The translations under genes were made by a program, and so were the position numbers. The notes under the pieces are model-generated. The model had not been told where the DNA came from. It searched no databases and saw only the letters and a program-made list of their open reading frames with translations. This document shows positions 39,201 to 51,200 of a stretch of DNA of 64,000 bases, piece after piece. Location of the stretch: the NCBI RefSeq assembly GCF_014356525.2, contig NC_052509.1, forward strand, positions 28,563,890 to 28,627,889, written 5' to 3'. The DNA is from Nilaparvata lugens. Its lineage: Eukaryota > Arthropoda > Insecta > Hemiptera > Delphacidae. The stretch's first letter is position 1. Each line of letters opens with the position of its first letter.

Positions 39201-42200
39201 CCACTATTCTGTTCCACAGTCCTATCTCTTGCAGTCGTTAACTATATCTATAATAATTATATAGAGTAAAGAGCTGGCTTATGCACGTACGGGATAGGAA
39301 AATTATGTTTGACGCATCATCACGTCTGAACTACTGGACTAATTAGCTTGAAATTTTGCTTATAGATTCTTAATTAACCAAGGATGGTTATAGGCCTATT
39401 CTCAATTCTTCAAAATTTCATTACGTCAAGTTTTCATTTTGTCAAGTTTTAAAATAGATCCTTGCGAAGCACGGGTTCTTGCTAGTTATGTTATAAAATG
39501 TTGGTAATAATTACATCCATTAATAATGCATATGAGTATACATATATTAATATGTTTATAAAAGTTATAACAAAAACTTTATAACATAAGTACAGAATGC
39601 TTGTTTTTAGAATGTATGCTCTACCACACTTGTTAACGCTTTATGGATTACCCCTAAACTAATATTGTTTATCTCCGTTGTAATTTTCATTTTCACTTAA
39701 TTCAAAGTATAAGATCTATAAAAATAGATCAGGCAAAAATCTGGTGGTGTTTATTGGTAAAATACTGTTTATGAACACTCGTTGCTCTTGGCAAAACTGC
39801 ATGATTACATTATCATACACAAAACAATACTGCACACCGCTAGACCACATACTAGGCACGCAACAAATATAAGAACTACACTATTCACAGACATGTTTAT
39901 ATGGATGTGCCCGACATTACGAACCACTGTACAGAGTGGGTGAAAAGTCCGAGAACGGCTTTAAGGTGCGTACAGACTCTCGCTCTGCTCCGCAACCGAA
40001 CGTCACTCCAGCAGAGCGATTGATGATCGACCAGGGAGCAAGAGTAGTTCGACCGGGGAACGCGAGAAGATCTAACATCTTCCGTAATGTTCATGATGGG
40101 TGCGTGGGCGGTCCAACTGTGGTTCGATGGTGGTACGAAGGCGGTACGAGGGAGGAGCGTGCTCGGTGCGGGTTGGAAGCACGAATGTGTACACAGCTAA
40201 TAATATTTCATTCACAAAGGTAATTTTACGGTGGGTGTGATTAGGGATCCTACTCAAATTGAAAAAAAACTACTTTACTATGACTTTGAAAATCTGGTCC
40301 ACCATTTTGAATACAAATTTATTTTTTTAAATAGTAAGGTGGTCATGCGATACATAATTTCGATACGGAATCTCAAGAAAAAATGAATGTTGAAAACCGC
40401 ATATCGATATCTTAAACCGTTTTGGAGATATTCACATTATTAATCAATACTATTCAAAGCAGAAAGGAGAGAAAAAAGTATGAGAACGGCTTAGTATCCC
40501 ATAAAACAATGTGATTCCAAGGTGGGTGTGATTGGGGATCCTACTCAACTGGAAATACTACTTTACTTTACTTTGAATTTAAAAATCCGCTCTGCCATCT
40601 TGGATCCGCCATTTTGAATGCAACTTTATTCTTTTAAAATAGGAAATAGGAAGGTGATTATGCGATACATGAATTCGATACCGGTACGGAATCTCAAGAA
40701 GAAATGAATGGCGAAACCCGCTCATCGATATCTCAAGCCGTTTAGAAAATATTCACATTATTAATCAATACCACTGATTTGCATGGTACTGATTAATAAT
40801 GGGAATATTTTCTAAACGATATCCTATTATATTAAGCGAGCAATTTCTGTATTTATATCTGGTTATTTATGTTCAACGGATCTCGAAAACGTCTCTAACA
40901 ATTTTCTCGAAATTTGGAACATAGTAGGTTTATGATATAAAAATTCGATTGCACTAGGTCTCATCCTTGGGAAAACTCGCTGGACGACATTAAAAGGATA
41001 ATTCATCCTAGGCTGAAACAGCTGTGGGTAGTAAAAAAGTGAGTGAGCGAGTGAGTATGTGAAAAATATAGCCAGCTGTGGAATATAAACACGATCATTT
41101 TAGAGAATTGTGTTCTGTTTATCAATAAATAAAAATAACGAGCGAATCTCGGTGCCCCGATATTATGTTTAATGTGTGACTTTGTCAATTACCAATGCTG
41201 GTTTATTACAATAAAATTTATTTATTTATTTATGTTTGAAGCTTGGAAACAGCTTAGATTTCTGGAATAAACATTCTATTTACTGATTCATATTTCGAGC
41301 CAATTCATATGAATGTGATGTTACTGCTTTGCTCAGGAATTTCTTGGTTCAAGTGACATTGTGGATCGTAAAGCACTGCTCAGGAAGAAGGCTGATTGGG
41401 CACAAAACATAAACGAGCCCAGAGCTGCGGCTGAAATGTATTTGTCAGCTGGAGATACAATCAAGGCAATTCATATCATCGGCGAGAATGGATGGATTGA
41501 TATGTAAGTTACTAAAACCTATCTTATAGATAAGCTATTGATGTGTTCAAACTATATATAGAAAATTTGAATAATTCTTCATAAGACAAATGCTTTAGAC
41601 CAACATTGAAGAAGAGTACAACTTTTCCCGTATATAACAGAAAAATCTAACTCACTTTCATTTGTTTATTGTAATGGGAGCAGGTGTAATTTGTTGCTCT
41701 GCAACTGTCTGCAGAATACGAATAGATAGGATCATGATAGTGTAATCAAGTTAAACCAGCAGTTTTGTTCTAGACTTTTCAAGATGAACTCATGATTAGA
41801 AGTTGTAATAAACTTGAATAGTTTGAGAATATAAATAGATGCTGAGTAGAAAGTGCTAGAGAAGTCACACGGATCTTCTACAAAAATATAATTATGATAT
41901 ACTGTATATCATTAACTAAATTTAAAACGTTTGTTTTCTACATTGGAAAATGAGCAGCTTTGGACTGAAGCATGTTTCTTTCCTGTAAGTGTAATTGCTT
42001 GTTGCCTAGTTCACATGTTGGCCTAGTCCCTGGCCCAGTAATCTGGTCCAGCCTAGTAATGTGTAGTCCACATCCAGGCCAGCGCTGGCAAACCATCCTT
42101 CCAAACACTGGAGCTGGTCGTCATTGGCCTTCATTGGGCCAACGTGTGGATGCGGCATCAAAGGTGGATGAATAAATTCTAGATTAGTGAATTTTATTTG

Positions 42201-45200
42201 AAATGATGATGGATTTTCAGGTTGATTGATGTGGGGAGGAAGCTTGACAAGGCCGAAACGGAATGCATTAGAGCTGTGGCTGAGAGACTGCGCCAGCTGG
42301 GAGCACTGGAGCACGCTACCGAGATGTATCGCAAACTCGGCGAGGAACGCAGCATCGTGAAGCTGCATGTCGAGGCCAGCAACTGGACCGAGGCATTCGG
42401 CCTCGCCGAGCGCCACCCCGAGTACATGCACCTCGTCTATGTGCCCTATGCCCAGTGGCTGGCCGAAAACGACAAATTCATTGAGGCTCACAAAGGTACC
42501 TTTCTCTTAAATTATACATTCATGGGTTGTAGGGTGACATAGACAACTACTATTTGTATAATAGTAATAATTTCCAAATTATTGAATTGTAAATTGAGTG
42601 TGTAATTGAAGAATTTTGAAGTGACACATACCTCTAGCTACATTTGGACTGTTGTATAAATTGGAATTGGAACCGTTTTGGGCGTAAGTTAGCCTCTGGT
42701 ACTTTTCTGTAAATTGTATAATCGTCCAGTCAATATAGACATAAAAAAGGGTGTGTGCTTGGAATATATATTGTAGTTCTGATGTTTTAATATATCATTT
42801 GGATACATGAGAGAAGTGTAGAACCAATTTCTTCAGGCAAAATTTCAATCTGATACAATAAAATACTTAAGTTTGACTCTTGATTATAAATTGACTTGGG
42901 ACTACCACATAAAGAAAATAAAGATGTATTCCGTGTTCTTGATAAGACAATTTCTTCATGCAAAATTTCCTTGTGCTAGATACAGAGTGGCCCAAAAACC
43001 TCGTATTTTTGGTCCATTTTCCAGTTTTCAGCTATTTCCGCCAAATCCGTAAATCGGAAAGAAAAAAATGTTGCCTTTTTTTTAGACTAGAAATAGAAAT
43101 AGAAATAGAAATTTCTTTATTGACATAAGACATTTAACAAAATGTATGGTCAATCGTCACATATATATCCATACATACATATATACATATACACATACAT
43201 ATAATATTATACAAAAAATTCAAAGCACAGAAACAATACGATTCTACAATACAAAGTAATTTACAAGCCCATTTTCACAATTCATACATACGAAAATCAA
43301 TTTCATAAAAATCAGCCACTGTATAAATGCATTCTTGCTGCAGGATAAATTTAACAGTTTTTTTGAAACTCATACAAGAAAGGCTTCTGATAGATAGTGG
43401 CAAGAAATTGTACAATTTTACTCCAATAAACAGCCAGCTTTTTTGTGATCGTGAATACCTGAGGTATTCAGTTCTTATGTTATTTCTGTGCCTCGTATTA
43501 TGATTATGGACTTCAGTGCCAGTAGCCAAATCCCCTTTATACGTATGTATATAGAGAAGCAGGCTCATAACATAGACGGACGGCAGAGTCAACAGCTTAA
43601 GTTTTTTGAAAAGAGGCCTACAATGAAATCTTTGGTTTTCATTCATTATTATTCTTACTGCCCTTTTCTGAAGCCTAAAAATCTCAATGGACCTACTGCA
43701 ATTGCCCCATACAATGATTCCATAAGACAACAATGAGAATATCTGAGCATAATAAACATTTAACAAAACGTCAACATCAACAACTCCACGCAATCTTCTC
43801 AACATATAAAGGCCTTTAGATAATTTCTTACTTAGGGACTCCACGTGCGAGAACCAATTCAGTCTGTTATCAATATATATACCTAGGAACTTTAGTGATT
43901 CAATACTGCTTGGTAGCCTATTATTATAACTAAAACTAATATCACAGGTTTTGTCTATATTGAGTGTAAGATGATTTGCTGAGCACCAATCAGTCACAAT
44001 ATTTGTACTATTTACAAGTAGGTGATCTAACTCTAATGTGGTATTAGCTTTTATTTTTAAACCCAGGTCATCTGCAAACAAGAAACCCTCTCTGGTAGCA
44101 CAATCAACATTTGAAGGTAAGTCATTTATATAAACTATGGATAATAGTGGTCCTAGTATGGATCCCTGAGGAACACCATACAGTACATCATTGCCACTGG
44201 ACAGAAATCCAGATTAAAACACAAACTGACTCCTCCCCTCTAAGTAAGATTTAATCACTCTAACAGACTGAATTTCCAAACCATAATATTCCAATTTTCT
44301 TAATAACAGATCATGGTGGACTGTATCGAACGCACGACTCATATCAAATGATCTGAAAGTAACAAGAAACCTACTCTCAAGATCCATTACAACTTGATTT
44401 GTTAATTTCTGCACAGCCTTACTTGTGCTACACTGTTTTCTGAAGCCAAATTGCTTATCTGACAATAATTTATTATTTTCGAAATACTCAGAGAGTTGCT
44501 CCTGCATTATTATCTCAAATAATTTAGAAAATATAGGCACTATTGATATTGGTCTAAAGTTTGATGGATCATCTTTGGAGCCTCTTTTATGAATACTTTT
44601 ATTTTCTTCAACTCAGGAGGAAAATCAGAACAGTTAACAACATATTCATTGAATAGGTAGGCTAATACTTCGCATATATACTTCGCAGAGATTTTCAATA
44701 AAAGAGAATTTAAGCCATAAATATCTAGACATTTACTATTACTTAGATTATGAATCATTGCATAGACCTTCTCCACAGTGACAGACTTAAAAGAAAAATT
44801 ACTATTTGGCTTCTCAACCCTCTCCAAATAATCAGAAGAGAGCAGGTTGCTCTTTGGTATCTTACTGCTAAGGTTTGCTATGTGTCCTGTGAAATAATTA
44901 TTGAACTTTTCTGCAGTTATTGAGCACCTTACATTGGTAGATTTTGTGTTAACATTAGACAGTGATCTAACTATGTTCCAAGTAGTTTTACTCACATTCT
45001 GAGAACTGAGAATCATGTGACTTAAATACTTTTTTCTTGCATCCCTAACTGACTTCTTATATTTATTTTTAGATGAGTTGTACAGATTTTTTGAATGTTG
45101 AGATCTGTAAACTTGATAGAGATAATACAACTCATCACATTCATCTTTAAGAGTTTTTAGTTCACCTGTGTACCATTTAGTGTCAGGTCTTGCATTTCTT

Positions 45201-48200
45201 CTCTTGGGAAAAATTAAAGGAAAAGCAGTGTTAACAGCTTTTAAGTATGTGTCCAGAAAATTTTTGAATTTTTTATCCCTATCTGATTTATAAACATCAA
45301 ACCACACAACAGATCCAATAATCTCCAATAAATGAGCTATATTTCAATAATTTATTAGCCTAATTTTATCTAATCTTTGATCCATAGAAAAAGGAGCAGG
45401 CTTAACTGTTATGTCAGCTTCAAAAAGTAAGGCATTATGGTCTGAAAGAGCTGTATGAATGACATTGTATCTACTACCGTATATATATTGTTAATACATT
45501 ATCTATAAAAGATCCTGGATTTACTATCCATGGTCTTGTGATACTATTTATGGTAGGACTTAAACCAAAACTATCGAGCATACTGCATAGTTGTGTTTTT
45601 TCTTTATACTCACGATCAAAATTTACATTAAAATCACCACCAATAATTATCGAAAAACCTCATTTAAAAATCAACAAAAGAATCTCATACAAACAATTTA
45701 GGAAGGCAGTGAAAACAGCATAATCATTGTTATAAGGCCGGTAAATTGAAACAGCTATTACTTTTTTTTCTGGGATCTCAATGGCACAAGCTTCACATAC
45801 CATTTCAGTGGATAATTTTGTTTACATCTTGTCACGTTACTTTTGATGGAATAATGCTTAGCCTCTTGCTTTGCATCAATCGGTAGAGCATGAGAGTTCG
45901 CTTAATAACTATAAAATCTGGTCGTGGTTTTCTAGGGTATAATCTCACTAAAATCTTAATAGGCTCATACAGGAGATTTCGTAATAATTAAATACTGATA
46001 ATTTATAAAAATATAATTTATATCCCATGGTATTGAGGAATAAAATGAATGGTACACCATGAAAAATTTGATACATATATTAAACAAATAATCTCAAAAT
46101 TAGATCAAAGAAAAAATATATAGAGCAACAAAATATATAATGAAACAAGAAACGAAATCGAATAAAATATCACAGATCAGTACTATTTTCTAGTTCTATA
46201 GCACGAAACTTTACCATGTGCTTTCACTTCATTGATCATATGCATTTATCTGCATGTAGCTTTGACATCAGCTTGCTGTTGCTTGTCGATCTGGACGATC
46301 CTACTTATATATATTAACTTCCCAAATCAGAGCATGATAAATTGACAAATCAATAATTAAATATATATTAATTTCTACAGTTTCCAATAAATATATATAT
46401 ATATCTCAGGGTGCAAGATTCGGCACCTGATGGATATAGATAAATCAATTTATCTAATGAACCAGAGCTACATTCTATTATCACAAATTACATTATAAAA
46501 TCAATGATCATGTGAACATTTGTATTATCAGCTTAGAACTTAATATTCTTTTAATTGGTGTATCCTTTGATATATAAATTGACTCGTTTCTATTCAATAA
46601 AATATTTCTTATACCATTTTTAAGACTTGCGCAAGTATTTTTATTAATTTCTTAATTTTTAAAACCTTTTCGACAAGCTAGCTTTGATTTCTTATTTCAT
46701 TCGAAGCACTGAGGGCGCCCTAATATTATTTCAACTATTTTTCACTCACGTGCTGGATTTTCTATAAGTTGCTGATGGCGATCCGAACTCCTGGTAGTCC
46801 TGGATTATTGGTGGCCGAAGTCGTCTCTTCCAAGGGATTAAAAATATTCAAATGACTTTTGCTTTACTATAGCATCACAAAGTCTTATGAAAAATTAATA
46901 ATTTGATTTAACTTTTAAGTCATTAAAAAGGTACAGTAAAAGATATTATGCTCTACAAATTTTGGTGACATTCCATGGTAGTGGTTGGCAGGCAAGTGGG
47001 CAAGTTCTACTTCTTTTTCACAATTTTCATTTCGGACTTGCAAATTTACATAAAATTTAAATAATTTGTTACTACGCCATTCAAGGCTCAAATAGTTCGT
47101 GCCAATCTATTAAATTATTACTTATGTTACACATCTGATAATTTATCTGCCTTCGGGCCATATCCAAAACATAAACTGAACAACAATAATTCATAAACTC
47201 TTATCATTTATAGAAATATATAAAAATATATTTGAATCGGCTCACTATTACCGCCCATCAATTGCTACCATTTGATTGGTTCATGCAAATTTGTTATAGT
47301 ATACATGCGCCTACGAACCTCCTACTTCCTTAATACATTAAATTATTTTTATCTGGGTTTTTAGTACATTTTTTACATGCAATATAATTTTCTAATGATT
47401 GTAGGTTGTTTCTCACTTTACAACAGTTAGCCATGTGCATTTTTGGTTCCTCTAGTTGCATACCATTTAGTTACAATAAATTTCTGCCAAGGTGTCTGGC
47501 TAGATTCTACGTTATGCGACTCAATCGATCATTAGGTCGCCGATCATTAGGTCGCCGATCAATAGATATTTTACGCCTAACCTCAAATTTTTAATACTTT
47601 ATATAATATTATATAAGTAGCAAATTATTTCCATTTCTATTCGGCCGTTATAAATTTAGCCATGATACCTGATATTATCTAATCTTTAAAAACGTTATCG
47701 CATTTGGCGATATTAGCCTATTATTCCACTTAGACTTATAAATTTCTTTCAAGTAGGGATTTTCATTTACCCATCAGAATTTGATTCGTTACAATCTGTA
47801 AGATCGTTGATGACAATATTTTCTTTTACAAATAAAGCAGCTCCTCCCCTGCTCTTATCAGATCGACAAAAATAAGATACAAGACTGAATCCCGGAATTG
47901 ATATACAATTCATCTCAGTATCTCTGAGCCAATGCTCAGCTACTGCAATAATTTTCACACTATATTGAGTCGTTAAAAGAGCAAGATCATCAATCTTGTT
48001 TGTCAGGCCCTGTAAATTCCAGAACAGAAATATATCTGTTTGAGGTTTTGGTTTTCTAGTTTGACTAAGAATTACAGGTATTGGTAGGCCAATTTGTTGT
48101 GCATCCAGGCTGAAGTTGTTGACCATACTATGATCATAATCAACCTCATTGTCATGAGCTAAAAGTTTAAATTCAATTCTCCATTTGAATGTCCGGAAGA

Positions 48201-51200
48201 CAAAGCGTCCAGACAGGTAGGAACCACACCTATAGTTTCCTCAGAGCCTGCAATGTTTATTATTTCAACTCTATGCAAATCATTAATTGGTGATCTCCTA
48301 TTCAAAGTGGGATAAAAATTTAACCCGCTTTTGTACAACTGTCACTAAGTACCTGATTGAATTATGTACAAAAGTTCAACAGCTGAGTCATAATTTTGTC
48401 TCAGTCCCACACACATGCACTCGCTCACTCACTTCCATCATCAACAGACGCCGAAATTATCAGCTGTTTTTCCAAGGATGAATAAATTCTTTTAATGTCC
48501 TTCAGCGAGTTTCCCCAGGGATGAGACCTGGTGTGATCGAATTTTCATATTATAAACCTACTATGTTCTGAATTTCGTGAGAATCGTTAGAGCCGTTTTC
48601 GAGATCCGGTGAAATACAAACATATAAACATCTAAAAATGTAAACATCAAAACATCTAAACAGAAATTGCTCGTTTAATAGTATAGGATTTAGAATACCT
48701 AAACTTGCCGACATTATAATATTGTATGAATAAAATCGTTCCAAATTTGTATGAATGTTTACCAAGATTACTATGCAATATTCTTTTGCAATAAAGAATT
48801 ATCAATGATATTATTATTCAACTTTTTATAAGTAACCTTAACATTTAAAAAGCAAAGCCTCCCTTACTTATCTTTTAATATCCTTTTAAAATATGTGTCA
48901 TGTAGTCTTTCCTGATGTAATGAAGTTCTTTCTAGTCCTCCCGAACAAGAACGGGTGCACTGCTAGTCTCAAAAATAATATCAAAAAAATACTTTATTTC
49001 TATTTTAAAGAGATAAGAAACGATGGTATATATTTTTACAATATTATGAAAACAGAAAGAATTCCTCACAAGACCAAAGGTAAATAATGTCCTTTGGAAG
49101 ATTAGAATGTAGAGGTGCGTACAGATATACGCGCCGCGAACATGAGCAATTCAGATATAAAAAGCTTGGCATCAGCTGATTAAAAGTGAATTGCTCATGT
49201 TCGCGGCGCATATATCTGTAAGCACCTTAAGATGTGAATTTTATTGTCAATACACTGACTAATGTTAAAAACTAAAGAGTTGGAAGTTGGGGTACTTTGG
49301 GGGGGGGTCATTACACATGGATTGGGGGGGCATTACACTTGAATTGGGGGGGGCATGCGCCATTGGCCTTGGGGGGGCTGGGCACCCCTGATTCTAGTTC
49401 ATTGTGATCATTGAAGGGTTGAAGTGATGAGTTAGTTGTGAATTCTAGTACACAAGTATATTGTGCTTATAATGGGCTCTTCTTTATTTTCTATCGATGT
49501 TTTGCTCCAGTAGAGAAAATTAATAATGTTGGTTTTACATTTTATAAGCTTTATAAATAATATAAATTAACGGTAATATAAATTTGATAAGTCCAGTATT
49601 AAATTAATCTATGTTGATTTTCATTGTATCGCTTTGTATCAATGTTACTTGCACTGTTTGCAATTCATCACTATTCTCTCAAAAATTAGTTTTTATGAAT
49701 TTCATGATCTGAAAATTGAAATTCAAATGCTATTTGGATGACGTTCGCATTCCACTGGTTTTTTTACAATAATTGTTACGTTGAAGAGTGAGGAAATTCA
49801 ATCCATTTGGAAGTAAAAGGAAATCGCAGTGCAATTTGAACAGTGGTTAGTAACTTTGAAATTCAATTGCTCAATTCATTTCGGCTTGATACTATCATTT
49901 GTAATTATAGTTGATCAGAAATATAAGCATTGTATATAATGTTTATATTTCAGTTTGACTAATCTTCTATCACAGTCTCGCTTTCATTCATAAACATGAT
50001 AATGCTAAATACGTTGATTACCTTAAAGATGTAGCTTATCTTACGTTAAACAATGTACAATACAAACAATTTTCATTAAATTACTATTATGATGATCATT
50101 GGAATTTCTGCCTGTGATTGAGAAAAAGTCAATTTATGGGCCTTGGAATTCGTACCTAGAAAAAGTTGCATTATTACTAGAAATTTTGTTATTTTTACTA
50201 TTTATTATAGGTACTGTACATTGATTTTTGTGATTATAGAAATCAACTACTTTATTATGAATCAGGATAAGGATAAATAGGGAAATTGTGAGATGGGGAT
50301 AACATCCATAGTTAAATTTACATAGCATCAATTTGAAAGCTCTGATAATAATGATTTGAACGGAACTGCGATTCTGGGTTGGTATTGCCTCTTCATGTTC
50401 AGTGAGAATAGAAAGCTTCAGAGTAATTCGTTCTCACTATATGTGATAATATTGGTAATATTTGGTAACATTTGTTAATATTTGAACCGAATGTGCAACA
50501 AATTAATCTACTTTCAGCTTAAAAATTTTCAACTTATCAGGAGAACAGTGTTATCATATAGTATCTCAGGTAGGCCCACCCTTTTATTTTTTTTGTTCAC
50601 GTGATCTTATGATATTCATTCCATTATCAAGTGTTTAAATTATAAAGAGTGATGAAACAAGAAAAACACAAGAAAAGCTATGAAAAGAAATTTTGAATCT
50701 TCATTTTTCACAAAATAAGGATAAGATGAAGGAGTCGGACACATATTATATCATGAAACTTCGTTGAAAAACATCAATATCTGAAACTAGAGTTATCAAA
50801 TTGTGTTACTCTGACTCGTATGGAGAAGGCACACTTAATATAATAAATTCTGTGAGCAAACAACGAAATCCTGATTTTTATCATGAGCATGGTTAAATCA
50901 AGAAAATTGAAATATTTTTTTATAGTATTGAGAAGTGAAAATCTATATACAGCGCATGTCAAAACAATAGACAAAATTAATTGTTTCGAGCGCCATAGTG
51001 TAAATGAGATGCAATGTAGACAGCAGTAAATTATTCTGTTTACTATGGTGAAGGGAGTCAGCCGCGTCGGCTGTTTCCCCTTCCACGGCGTCAAATCGTA
51101 TCGCAAATACATAACAATATACATCAATGGATTTGCAATGAAAGTGACTACATTAATTATTCGGCTCATTTTTCTTTAAAACTACTTGCTTTAAAGTTAA

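Larger units (their letters stand above)
43087..48126 (-). mobile_element. Non-LTR retrotransposon (FADD-box family), split by a 1.94-kb insertion
   Basis: Minus-strand element: endonuclease start at 48126-47767, insertion 45826-47765, endonuclease remainder at 45820-45340, linker 45328-44540, RT 44540-43275, and a 3' tail of (TTTCTA)n on its own strand at 43087-43111. It belongs to the CR1/Daphne-like group. A relative is at 54160-55240. Inactive through stops and frameshifts. Confidence 0.87.

Noticed and set aside
39897..40257. Overlapping frames on both strands in a GC-rich stretch
   Set aside because: Simultaneous open frames on both strands follow from GC content, and there is no family resemblance.
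45826..47765. LTR retrotransposon with two LTRs
   Set aside because: I compared the first and last 950 bases by eye and saw no direct repeat; the primer-site-like word alone is not enough.
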